Source: Sperchopsis tessellata (taxonomy: Eukaryota; Arthropoda; Insecta; Coleoptera; Hydrophilidae). Taken from it: 34,095 nt of DNA. Of the stretch, positions 21,262-30,540 are shown in pieces; position 1 is the first letter of the stretch; each line of letters starts with the position of its first letter. The translations under genes and the position numbers were made by a program. The stretch is taken from positions 1 to 34,095 of the forward strand of contig JAWQRN010000211.1 of the NCBI GenBank assembly GCA_033557685.1, in the 5' to 3' direction. The notes beneath the pieces are model-generated. The model did not search any database. It saw nothing but the letters and a program-made list of their open reading frames with translations, and had not been told where the DNA came from.

Positions 21262-21696
21262 ATTGTTTATTAATATTGTTTATTTAACGTCGGCCTATTT
21301 TCGCTGCTATGACCAATTACCGACGCCAGGGATTAGGCTCCCTCACCTGGTAATTTCGCCACATCCAGTGTTCAACCTGAAATCGGTTTTTTTTACGTGC
21401 ACGTGGTCTTAATTTTACCTACAATATACGGGACCCACCGTTTTACGTCCCTCCCAGAAGACGAGCACTACAAGAACTTTTCCCTAATCACTAAAACCCG
21501 ACCGCCTCTGGGACTCGAACCTGAGACCCCACACTTAGTAGCCTAGTGAAATTCAAATTCAGAACAATTTATTTAACAGGAATATTTACATTATATGTAC
21601 ATACAATAGCAAACTTAAGTAATTATATTACATGACATATTTTAATGATTATATCAAATATGTATTAGTACTTAGCCACTGAGCTACGAGACGGCT
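21262..21696 (-). mobile_element. tRNA-derived SINE, copy 2, with 10-bp target duplication
   Basis: Read on the minus strand, the head is GCCGTCTCGTAGCTCAGTGG, with A box TAGCTCAGTGG (21686-21676) and B box GGTTCGAGTCC (21521-21511), both perfect fits to RNA polymerase III consensus (TRGCNNAGYNG and GGTTCGANTCC). With the inserted 121-122 bp removed, the boxes are about 32 bp apart, as in a tRNA. The body follows and the tail is AT-rich with AATAAACAATA words. GTAACAAGCT occurs at 21252-21261 and again at 21697-21706, a perfect 10-bp target-site duplication. The body matches 4426-4655. SINEs like this are copied by a partner LINE. Confidence 0.9.
21549..21670 (-). mobile_element. Short LINE 3'-end insertion inside the SINE
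   Basis: This 122-bp block splits the tRNA-like head between TAGTG and CTTAGCC; deleting it restores normal A-box to B-box spacing. On the minus strand it ends AATAAATTGTTC then TGAATTTGAATTT, a two-unit TTGAAT-like tail. That is how CR1/Jockey-type LINEs commonly end, so I infer a heavily 5'-truncated LINE copy. A possible TAGTG/TAGTA duplication flanks it. No coding sequence is present, so the LINE family cannot be named. Confidence 0.55.
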
Positions 21697-21828
21697 GTAA
21701 CAAGCTTTAGAGTCATGCATCTTTAGAGCATTTTCAAGACCCAATATGTCAAAAACCATTACAGCTACATCTTTCAACCCTTATATATGTGAAACAGAAA
21801 AAGGTATCAAAATGAAAATGTAAAAATA

Positions 21829-22014
21829 TACAGGGTATTCCCTTTAAATGAATCACCTCTATTCCCATATCACGTCGCATAGGCAGGCAGCGTTTCCTTA
21901 GTGGTATTTAAAGAAACAGAGATGAAACCCTAAAACTTTTGTATTTAACATAATTTAGAGCTCTTCTAACAAAAAAATCAAAGGGGTGGTCAAAATATTG
22001 TGAATCAGCCTGTA
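21829..22014. mobile_element. Possible MITE with TA-flanked CAGG ends
   Basis: TACAGGGTATTC at 21829-21840 and, on the opposite strand from 22014, TACAGGCTGATTC form short imperfect terminal repeats around 186 bp. This could be a small non-autonomous relative nested at the end of the larger transposon, or simply a duplicated transposon end. The right end is shared with the larger element, so both readings cannot be fully true. Confidence 0.35.
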
Positions 22015-22370
22015 CATGAATTACATGATTCATTAAAGTTATAATGTAACATACGGTAGATAAATATTTTTGTTTTATTTGGGATGAAATTAAAAATAAA
22101 ATAATGCAAAAATAAAATAGAAAACGGGATGAATACTAATGATTTTTTACAAGCGAAACGTTTGCTTTATTCCAAAATAAATTCAATATGGTTATGCTTA
22201 TCATCATCAATTTATATTACAAAGGCTACTCAACAGATTCTGAACTATATCTACATGGTCCTTTGATAAAAAGTGGTTTTATCTTGTTTAGTCTTTAGTA
22301 ATTATGAAGAAACTCTTATCTCATTAATGTTATTTAATAATTCTAGAAATTGATCTACAACTTAATATTT

Positions 22371-22429
22371 TTTCTGTGTGCACTTTTTTCGGGTGCATAT
22401 TTTTCTGTGTGATTTTTTCCTGTGCGCTT
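22371..22429 (-). repeat. Right terminal array of ~16-bp repeats (inverted)
   Basis: On the minus strand it reads AAGCGCACAGGAAAAAATC, ACACAGAAAAATATGCACCC and GAAAAAAGTGCACACAG, the same words as the array at 20057-20195. It is shorter, with about four units. Confidence 0.75.
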
Positions 22430-22900
22430 TTATCCGATCACGTCCAGTTTGCTAAATGTAAGATGAATAATCGCTTGTCATTTTAGAAATCATAGAATAA
22501 CTATCCGTGTTTATAAGCCCAATAACTGATATAATTACCTATGCAACCTTTAGAATAGTAGCAGGAAATTTCTTCAGACTATATTTGAACAAGCCATGGA
22601 GTAGTTGTAGTTTAGTACGCTTTTCCGCTGCCTGCTTTGTTTTGCCTATATTTTAGAGTCTATCGATATCAATCCTAAGTTAATGTGGATTCTAGGAAAC
22701 AGATGAAAATAAGCACATTGATTTCTGGCATTATTTATTATGGTAGAGTAGCGTAATTCGATTTTAAATATTAATATATAAATATCTGCAAAGGGATCGG
22801 GATCTTTCAGTGATATTTTATTTTTCATCTCACGCATTCTCATAAACGATATTCTCAACCGATCGGTCATATGAGATTGGTGAATGATAATATATGATAT

Positions 22901-23167
22901 TTGAAAACTAAGGTTGGCAATACGCGACTTTTAACAAGCTATATTCGTTGCGAAACTGACGTATTTATTCAAACCTGTGAAAATTTTTATCTAAACGAAA
23001 AATGTCTAGCAAAGTATATATATATAATTTATGACCAGACTGTAAAATTAGTGGGGATAATTGAAGAAAACCATTTTTTCAATAAGGATCTTTTTCAGAA
23101 TATTTTTGGGCTTGAAAATAGTTGGGAAAACGCCGTTATAATAAAATGCACACGTAGGAGCAAATAA
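22901..23167 (+). pseudogene. Unrecognised 88-codon open frame inside the Harbinger relic
   Basis: The frame reads KTKVGNTRLLTSYIRC, ETDVFIQTCENFYLNEK and so on, ending IIKCTRRSK before a stop. Harbinger elements carry a second gene for a Myb/SANT-like DNA-binding protein, often on the strand opposite to or beside the transposase. Position would allow that, but I see no tryptophan spacing typical of SANT, so this is position-based speculation. Confidence 0.2.
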
Positions 23168-23749
23168 TCGCGGAAGAGAATGGAGAAAAGTAAGTTGGTA
23201 TGGAATTATCCAAACTTTTTAAACTTAAATTAATTCGTGAATTATATTTAGAGCTGGCAGGAAATGAAATGAAATGTTAAGGATAAACTATCGAAAACAA
23301 TGTACCCTCCTCAAAGACAGGCGCTAGAACTGAAATAATAAAGAGTCTGAAAGAAAGTATAGTACCTTTTTATAGGGCCCTCATCCATGTTTGAAATGCG
23401 GGCAGTTCGAGTCTAGTATAATTGAGTGTTTGATTATAAGTTGTAGATATTTGATAAATTTAGCAGCTTGGTTTTAATTAGAAAATATCTCTTGTTGTAT
23501 TATAGTTAATACAATTAATAATCACAGGTAGATTAGCTTCAATAATATCGGCAAGTTATGAATTGTTATTATTTTCAGTAAAATATTGCTATTCTGACAT
23601 ATCTATGAAACGATTTTCAATGTAAATATTTCTTCCACGTAAATTTAAAAGTAAATCGTAGACCATAGAGAAAAACTTTTGTGCTCACAAGACATAACAG
23701 GGTTTAAATATGCCGATATAGATATCTAGCTTAGGGTCTACAAATTCTC

Positions 23750-24334
23750 AATTTATATTATGTAAATCAACACAAGTATTTATTATTTTGACTGCTGAAT
23801 GTGGGAATTCTGATGAATTATTCAAAGCTATTGCCAATAGTTCTCATTTTTTCTTCGTAAAACTTCTTGGACATTTCTCCAAATAAATGAGTCATGTAAA
23901 CTTCTAGGATATTGAGCATTCATATTTAAATTGTTCATATAGCTATCATAGATAAGTTGCACGTTTAGACAGTGGTAGCTTCTTCTATTAAAAAATGTAG
24001 GAACTCACAACAAAAAGAAATAGGTAGTATAATTGCATTGTGCAATCTATAGCACCAATTACACCTGTTCTTCTATTAATTGGTCGATGACTGATTTAAA
24101 ATTTCGTGATCTAGATAACGGCCATATTAATACCTTGTCCTACGTCTATTTGATAACCAGCACAGGCAAAAAATCTTGCCACAAATACCTACGAATATAA
24201 ATGTATATGAAATATAATATTTTACTGCAAATATTTGCAAATATTTCAAAGCCCACGTTTTCTTCAGATCCACCATTTGTTGAGACACTATTTGTATCAA
24301 CTTTCTGGTTAGCTCTTTTCTCTAACCTGAACAA
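23750..24334 (-). pseudogene. PIF/Harbinger transposase relic
   Basis: Minus-strand motifs in order: FFACAGYQIDVGQGINMAVI (about 24120-24180), INRRTGVIGAIDCTMQLYY (about 24024-24080) with the first catalytic Asp in G-A-I-D-C-T, NAQYPRSLHDSFIWRN (about 23870-23920) with the second in H-D-S, and FPHSAVKIINTCVDLHNIN (23752-23812), the C-terminal A-x-K-I-I-N-x-C-x-x-L-H-N block. The distance between the first two Asp residues, about 53 codons, is normal. The stretch between VGQG and GVIGA is much shorter than usual, a deletion. The H of D-C-T-H is replaced by M. Several stops and shifts. Confidence 0.82.
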
Positions 24335-24664
24335 TTTTATGAATTACTTTTCTTTTAATTGAAAAGCGTTATGCGTTTGTAGCAACTGTCTAGGAAATTC
24401 TACATATCAAATCTCTTCAGTTAAATAATTTGCTACATCGTTTTCATTTTCAACACAAATCACGCGAACTACCAAATTTCGACGATCTCACCAGATCTCA
24501 CTCGATTTCATCGGTGGAATGCCTCGTGATATATTATGATAAAAAAGGTCACCAAATATCACATATTCGCGGTTGAGAATACGCAATGTGATATTTTTGT
24601 AGTGGGGGTTGAAATATTATCATATATCATTCGCCGTGAAAATTGAGAATTGGGCGGGCTCTAA

Positions 24665-26379
24665 GCATGTAAATATTTAGTCGTTGCATTTACTTCACTT
24701 GTGATTAAATGATTCAAATAAGTCGTATTGCTTACAAGACCGCATCACAACTAATATTGTAATATCGACAAACCTTGTTAACATTTGATTTTTTTGTATT
24801 AGTAGATTATAGCGTTGGCCGAAGTTACACACCCGCTTGTTTTTCAGACAGTACTAGTGCAATTCAAGCTAAAAATAGGGCGAGCCGTACATAAGGTTCG
24901 AGTGAAATTAAAACTGTTTCTAATATCTACCAATTACATATAAGCCCTGATGATGCAAATTGAGGTCCAAAAACTGGTCGACTGAATTATTGTTGACATC
25001 CAAAGTAATCTGCCATTGTAATTATTGCTCATACATGAAATGGAATAACCTCAGTTCTTTACTTGTTCGCGGTTATTAATTTATTGAAATGGTGTTTTGG
25101 AAAAAAAAGTATTCCTGCATAAACTGTAAAAACTAGCATTTTTTTCTCAAATTTTCTGGCTTATCACATATTTTTAATCTAGTGTAGGACCTATATTCAA
25201 TCAACCTCTAGTCAAGGACCCTACATAGTATTTAACATTCATAGGTGCTTCTCTTTAGATAAAATTGTGTCCTCTATGAAACACAAGCTCAGGTTTATAA
25301 TAGGTACTCAACTATATGAGTTTCTATTTGCTGCCTGTACTAGAGCAGGTGAAAGGAAATTCCATTAGCAATTAAGAAGTTACAGTTGATATTTATTGTT
25401 AATTTTCTTTAATGATACCTATATCGCGGAGATATTTTGCATTATAATGCAAACTTGAAACTAACAGCTTAATCCAATGCAAGTGTATTTATTAGCGGAA
25501 ATATCTTTATAGTTTGTCGATATTTTTCTTAAAACGAGTTTGCTTTGTTGACAAGAATGAATTGTAGGTGACCCTTGCGTTTAAAAAAGAATAAAACTAC
25601 CTGCGCCGTTGTTAATATATGTCAGGAGACACCTGTTCGTTCTTTGTACGACTTTTACTTTTTGTCACTCCCATGGTGTGAATTTGTGCATGAGGATTTT
25701 TAAATTATGTTTTCTTTATATGAATAACTATAGTGTCTTTAGTGACAAAGGTGTCTAAAAAAAAACAAAGTATCACAAAATGTCAACACAAAACTGAATA
25801 CGAGTAGAACTATTTGCTAAGACAATTATTTTCCTAGGCACACAAATATTGGTCGCCCACAAAAATTCTCATTGCATATGGGGTTTCTTTTGTGAATTTT
25901 ACTTTACTACAAACTGTTAAAAACGAATCGAATGAAATCGATAATTTCTTTTCGGGTTTTTTTTTATAAACGTCTACACTTTCAACCGGGAATTTCATAG
26001 TATGTAGGTACTATCAGTACTACATTGAAATTAATTTTGCAATGCATTCTACAATTGAAAATTACATTCTATAAGATTCATATAAAACATATTGTGTTTG
26101 AATAGATGTGCAGATAAATTTGGTTAACTCCGAGTACCTTTTACATCAACTGCTTTTAAGGCGTTATTTTAAAAAAAATATATAGTTTCTACTCCATACT
26201 AATATCGACAGATCAATAAGATAGGTTCTCCACTGATACACAATTCAAAAACGCCTTGATAACATGGTATTCGAGATGAAGAAAAGAATTTGATACATGA
26301 CATGGACATATATAAAGTAGACGTCATGTATGATTATAAAACGAAGAGTTAATGAACGATACAAAAGTTTTTGGAATGG
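24665..26379. other. AT-rich spacer, nothing firmly recognised
   Basis: No coding motif was found. CCCTGATGATGC...AAAAAC near 24944-24970 superficially recalls a hammerhead core but has no stem II pairing. Confidence 0.4.
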
Positions 26380-27448
26380 TAGACTTGGTATTTGATCAGG
26401 TGTAAATAGGAACGACAAAGACAGTAATCTTAGGTAGGTATGGACCGTTTGACGTATTGCAGATAGTTATTCTGTTGGGTGATTTAAATTATTAAATAGG
26501 TGTGAGAAGTGATAAAACAGAGAGAGTAGTTGATCCGTATAGGGATTCTACTGTGAACGAAAATGGTAAGAGACTGGCAGAAACCTGTTTGTAGAAAAGC
26601 TTCTTTGTTTTGAATAACACGTGGGAGCATTTTAAAGTGTATTTTGTAGTATTGGGGGTCTACATGTATAAGAGTAGCCAGAGAAATAGGTGGTGCATTG
26701 AAGTATAATGTCATTAAGAAGGCTGTGATTGAGAAGAAAGGCTCGTTTAAGCGAATGTCCACGATAAGATTGCTTATACGCTACTTCAAATGGAAAGAAA
26801 ATAACAGCTAAGATTATTTAATGAAAAATAAGGATATCATTGCAGACTGAATTAATTTAAATTATTTTTATAAAAATTAGAAGTAGTTCTGGAAATGGGT
26901 AAAGACAGTTAACGAAGGAGCTAAGATAAAAATGAGGAGATTGATTCGGAAAGGTTTTAAATTTAAAATTAAGAGAAAGATGGAAGACGTTTTTGGAGAA
27001 TTTGTTTAAAAGAAATGTTATGTTGAATGTAAGCAATTATTGGTAAAGTAAATGAGATAACTGAAGAAGGCATACTGAAACAACGGTAAAGCTGTAAGAG
27101 TGGATGGCATAAGAAGTGAATTTCTTAAGCGTGGAGTAGTAGCAATTTATGAGTGTTTGCATAAGTTATTTAATACGTAATATATGTTTAAGTAGTTTGA
27201 TTGTGCCAGAAGATTTAAATAATGCCGATCTCTATCCTTTCTGTATAAGGAAGGTTGGAAAGTTTGGTTTCATGAATTATAGAGCCATAAGCCTACTAAG
27301 CATACCATGAAAAGAGTTTGGTGAATTAGTGACTGTGAAAAAACACAGCATTATAAAGAAGACGGTTTAGAATAAATCGTGTATGTACCTGTTAGAGGAT
27401 ATTTAGACCAAATATTTAGTTTGTCGCAGGAAATTGAAAACTATATGT
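26380..27448 (+). pseudogene. LINE relic of a third type (endonuclease + reverse transcriptase)
   Basis: Plus-strand pieces in order: VILLGDLN (26466-26489, endonuclease G-D-F-N), IGVRSDKTERVVDPYRDSTV then NENGKRLAETCL (26494-26594), KSFFVLNNTWEHFK (about 26598-26640), GKAVRVDGIRSEFLKRGVVA (about 27080-27145, family G-K-A-x-G-x-D-G), NYRAISLLSIP (about 27275-27310), and RGYLDQIFSLSQEIENYM (about 27393-27450, family G-x-x-D-Q-I-F-x-L-R-Q). Order and motifs fit an endonuclease-bearing non-LTR element distinct from the RTE-like copy at 12.1-14.1 kb, although probably in the same broad group. The catalytic palm is missing because the hammerhead-bearing repeats begin at 27449. Confidence 0.75.
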
Positions 27449-27599
27449 GATCAGTTTTGCGTATGAATGAGGTATCCAATGGCGTATATAGCTATTTCTT
27501 ACTACCTGTACTTACCTAGCCGTACTGATGAATACTGGTGGTAAAATATAGCTATATACTGCATTGGATTGGATACCTCATTCATACGCAAAATTGATC
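27449..27599. repeat. 151-bp palindrome of two hammerhead-bearing repeat copies
   Basis: The left arm (GATCAGTTTTGCGTATGAAT then GAGGTATCCAAT) is the reverse complement of the right arm (ATTGGATACCTC then ATTCATACGCAAAATTGATC). A short centre around 27511-27530 holds the unpaired part of the right copy. The left arm is a minus-strand copy cut inside ribozyme stem II. Head-to-head truncated copies of this kind are a known habit of Penelope-like elements, but could also arise by a replication fold-back. Confidence 0.9.
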
Positions 27600-27808
27600 T
27601 ATTTATAATTATTATGTCGGAGCGAACACGTTTTTTTTATATCCTATTCTATTTTTGCTGGCAAGATTCATTTTAATATTTATACCGCATGGGCTAATAA
27701 CTGCGTTCACTTTTAACTTTGCTTTTACATTCGCATCTCTAGGCGAAGTGCTCTTGTTATGTCGGATATACCTGACACAAGATTTCTCTGCGGCACATTG
27801 AGATGGCG

Positions 27809-27835
27809 CTTGCTATAGTTTCATTTCATAGCAAG
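27809..27835. other. Small hairpin in the 376-bp monomer
   Basis: CTTGCTAT (27809-27816) and ATAGCAAG (27828-27835) are perfect complements with an 11-base loop. In a circular or linear monomer RNA this would be a stable local stem. It has no known role. Confidence 0.5.
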
Positions 27836-27883
27836 TTGTTTACATTTATAGTAGTCAGTTTTGTTGTGTGTCTTTGGCAGGTT

Positions 27884-27943
27884 CCAATTACCTAGTCGTT
27901 CTGATGAGTATTGGTGGTACGAAATAGCTACATATGGTATTAG
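27884..27943 (+). ncRNA. Type I hammerhead ribozyme motif (decayed copy B)
   Basis: In order: CCAAT (27884-27888, distal stem I), CGTT (27897-27900, proximal stem I), CTGATGA (27901-27907, catalytic box 1), stem II GTATT/GGTAC (27908-27912 with 27916-27920), GAAA (27921-27924, catalytic box 2), stem III ATAGCTAC (27924-27931), then the cleavage position A 27932 and the stem I return strand TATG...ATTAG. Copies A and C supply what B has lost: A has CGTA before CTGATGA, C has the palindromic ATAGCTAT, then A, TACG and ATTGG. CGTA pairs with TACG and CCAAT with ATTGG. B itself has a C where the U before the cleavage site should be, so it is probably inactive. Short palindromic stem III suggests a dimeric hammerhead. 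Confidence 0.7.
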
Positions 27944-28000
27944 ATACCTCATTTATATGCAATTAATGTGCGTATGATTATTATATCAGAGTACCCACGT

Positions 28001-28720
28001 AGTAAAATGTCCCGAATTTACATTTTGTGAATTTAAGAGTAAATACAATTAATGGTCCAAAAAGTATTCGTTACGGTTATGTGTTTAGAGCTGTAGAAAA
28101 GATCCACTTAAAATACTATTAAAAAAGGCATTATCTACATTTTATTTATAATACTATCAAAAAACTTTTAATATCGTAAACATAAATTAGTTATGTAGTA
28201 CTTCCTTAAGTATTTATGGACACATTATATATCCCTAATCACATAACCCCAAATTATATATTTTTCCAATATATGTATATTATAATCGCATCAAACAACT
28301 TAAACACTGAAAAATGTGTAGCGTGAGAATCTATTAATCCTTTTCACCATCGACTTTTGAGTTGAGCTTAAAAATTTTTATTACTTTTTACAATGGGCTC
28401 GTTTTGTTTATAGAAAGATATATTATATCCTTATAGGTCTACATAATAACATGTTGCACGTATTACCTTGAAAATGAATAGTTTAAAACAGTCTTTTATT
28501 TAAAAGTTTTGCTATCAATACGACAATGATTAGTTTTATAGTGAAAAGTTATACCAAGAAGCAATCATGTTCATTATTTACCACGAGATATTTCCAACAA
28601 GAGCGGTCAGGTAACTGAGAGTCATCCTGGTGATTAGTTTACAAAATATAATCTCCATTAAAAGTTACATAGTCACCGTCGTAAAAATGAACAACCTCCA
28701 CGCGAACAATCGTTAATCAA
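28001..28720. other. AT-rich spacer, nothing recognised
   Basis: No coding motif, RNA or repeat was seen. Confidence 0.4.
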
Positions 28721-29168
28721 ATGCCTTTTTTATGGAAACATACCCCAGATTTTATTTCAACCTACATATTATTCCCTGTGGGGTACGATTCATTGCCGAG
28801 ATCACCACAATATGACAAGATTTACCAGCGCTGTGTGTGTGCAAATCCCGCTCTTATGACCAACGAACAAAGGCGGGACAGAAATTCTCATGGGTTGCGC
28901 ACAAAGGGCGCATTCTTTTTTAAGCTCAATAACTATCCCTTGTCTAGCCTTTTCTGGTCACATTTGCCCACTATTCATAGAAATCATCGCCGGTGACGCC
29001 CCCCAAGGCCTTTGGACCCCCTACAAGAACTCTCTTCGTAAGGAATTCGAGGTTAAATACCTGAACAATTTAAATAGCACTTTTAAACAAAAATTGTCCA
29101 GGCAAGGTTATTTATTCCACCGTTTTAAGGAAACTGTACGGAAGAGACGACATATCCATATAGTTTGA
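28721..29168 (+). pseudogene. GC-richer open region, unrecognised
   Basis: Two overlapping plus frames are open here: one reads DKIYQRCVCANPALMTNEQR then RDRNSHGLRTKGAFFFKLNN, the other ends GDAPQGLWTPYKNSLRKEFE, VKYLNNLNSTFKQKLSRQ and GYLFHRFKETVRKRRHIHIV. The charged, balanced composition of both segments, and the higher GC content than in the flanks, suggest a decayed coding sequence with one frameshift near 28960. I do not recognise the family on either strand. An element-encoded protein is more likely than a host exon given the setting. Confidence 0.3.
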
Positions 29169-29197
29169 ACTGCTTTAACCCCGAAATCGGGTTCAAA
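29164..29197. other. Strong hairpin at the end of the GC-richer region
   Basis: TTTGAAC (29164-29170) and CCCGA (29180-29184) pair with TCGGGTTCAAA (29187-29197), giving a stem with a 9-base bulge on one side and an AA turn. It starts at the last codons of the open region. Function unknown. Confidence 0.5.
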
Positions 29198-29210
29198 GGG
29201 GTGTGTTGGA

Positions 29211-30540
29211 AAAGGTATTACTTTGATTTACGTATCAAACTATTTATTCATTTAATATAGCCTGAGGTATTTTAATTATATAGCCATTAAAATATATTAT
29301 TTTAAATCTATATACTAAAATGTATGAATATTTACTCAAAACAGTGCTTTAATTGTCATAGTTGAACTTGTGACCACTCTCTGCGTCTCCGAGAGAATAA
29401 ATGAAAATAATTAAAATTAGCGAAAATGTGTCCACTAATGAAAAAATGAATGAAGAAAGAAATTTATAATGAATTCGTGTATATCAGCAAATACATATTG
29501 CAGCTGGTGATTCAAAGGCAGATTTTCGAAGATCCAGGATACCGTTGAATTTCTTAGTTCAAGGATCTTAATCAATGTTTTGGTATGATGCGAAGAACAC
29601 AGAAAAGCTATTAACAAAGTCTAAAAAAGAAAGATATTAAGAAGAAGAACGAGAATAAATAAATAATTGTTCGTGGCTCCTGCACATTTACAATTCGGGG
29701 CAAAGTGTTAATGAAAGAAGAATACCTGGCCTACATCCTTTGTAAGTTTTTAAGAAACGAGACGCCGCCTGAGTCAGACTCAACGCGGGAAAAGATATTT
29801 CACCCTATAACAACTGATGGCCAATTACCTAATTTATTCCATAATTTAAATATTGATCTTAGAATTGTTTATTAGCCATGTGTAATATGCACTTAATTTT
29901 TCTGTAAGCATTGTAGTGTTTATGTGAAATTGATTTGCATTTTTCTTGTTGCCTCTGTTGTAGCAACTATAATTGTGAACATAGTACTTACACGAAGATA
30001 CAATCTCAATTATACAGTGACGATTTCCCTAACAAATTGTAAAAATTGTAAAGTATATTTCATTTTCATCTATTAGATAAATTATATACACTTACGTTAG
30101 GAATACATTGCCTGTACCGTTGGTTAAATTATTTCTCACGATGTATTGTTGGAGACCATTTCAAATTAATATTTGTCAAATCGTGATTACCTTTTACGGT
30201 GAATAAAAAAACATGATTGATCATTTTATTGTTGCATGATACCTATCATTCAATTTGAGCTCCACATTTAACATTTATGAGCATACTTGTTCATTATTTG
30301 AAGAGATAGATATGCAATAGCATAACGTTCCTATTACTTAAATTATTATGTTTGATTCTGTTTTTGGTTTAAGGAAACGTTTGTACAATAAACTATAACT
30401 AAATTAATTCTTTTAAGAGCAATTTGGAACAGTTATTAGCCTTCGCATAATGTATATAATGCAAAGATAATCTTTAAACATAAAAAAAACTCTTTTACAC
30501 AATGATAATACATGCACACATGTTGAGATCTCTGTGGCGA
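29211..30540. other. AT-rich spacer, nothing recognised
   Basis: A less AT-rich patch at about 29660-29830 has no identifiable frame. The rest shows no coding or repeat signal. Confidence 0.4.

Larger units (their letters stand above)
20360..22014 (-). mobile_element. Tc1/mariner-superfamily transposon, SINE-interrupted
   Basis: The left end TA-CAGGATGATTAAC (20360-20374) and the right end, read in reverse complement from 22014, TA-CAGGCTGATTCAC, match at 13 of 15 positions as terminal inverted repeats. Both begin with the TA expected from duplication of a TA target. Between them lie transposase pieces on the minus strand. The span is 1655 bp, of which the SINE and its duplication take about 445, leaving close to 1.2 kb, a normal size for this superfamily allowing for an internal deletion. 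A second TA-CAGGG end at 21829 suggests either a nested MITE or a rearranged end. Confidence 0.65.
20057..22429. mobile_element. Outer element with inverted arrays of a ~16-bp repeat
   Basis: Repeats of the type GCGCACAGAGAAAAAT run on the plus strand at 20057-20195. The same words run in reverse complement at 22371-22429. Reading inward, both ends start AAGC(A/G)CACA(T/G)GAAAA and continue CACAGAAAAAT. TTA flanks the element on both sides (20054-20056 and 22430-22432). I infer one element about 2.37 kb long whose ends are subterminal repeat arrays, later invaded by the mariner-like element at 20360-22014. It could be a MITE or another non-autonomous DNA element; no transposase assignable to this outer layer is visible. 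Confidence 0.55.
22833..24661 (-). mobile_element. PIF/Harbinger DNA transposon relic
   Basis: The transposase relic on the minus strand is bracketed by inverted repeats. TATTCTCAACCG near 22850 and its counterpart, read in reverse complement near 24585, match. So do GGTGAATGATAATATATGAT (22876-22895) and, in reverse complement, GGCGAATGATATATGATAAT (about 24634-24615). The right end reads in reverse complement GAGCCCGCCCAATTCTC and is followed by TAA at 24662-24664, consistent with the 3-bp TWA targets of this superfamily. The matching outermost bases on the left are not found, so that end is diverged or lost. Confidence 0.65.
27449..28000 (+). mobile_element. Hammerhead-bearing retroelement (retrozyme or Penelope terminal repeat)
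   Basis: Direct copies A (about 27511-27630) and B (about 27887-28000) share TTACCTAG, CTGATGA, TTGGTGGTA / CTGGTGGTA, TAGCTA, GATACCTCATT and ATTATTAT(G/A)TC(G/A)GAG across their length. Their CTGATGA boxes are 376 bp apart, so one complete monomer of about 376 bp lies between equivalent points. An inverted truncated copy (27449-27514) precedes A. No protein-coding frame lies in the monomer. Small metazoan retrozymes and Penelope-like terminal repeats both consist of such hammerhead-containing direct repeats. The element abuts, and probably inserted into, the LINE relic ending at 27448. Confidence 0.65.

Noticed and set aside
21500..21700. A genuine tRNA gene at the tRNA-like head
   Set aside because: The two Pol III boxes are separated by a 122-bp insertion, and a long SINE body plus target duplication surround them.
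24940..24975. CCCTGATGATGC...AAAAAC as a hammerhead
   Set aside because: The second box lacks the G of GAAA and the 14 bases between do not form a stem.
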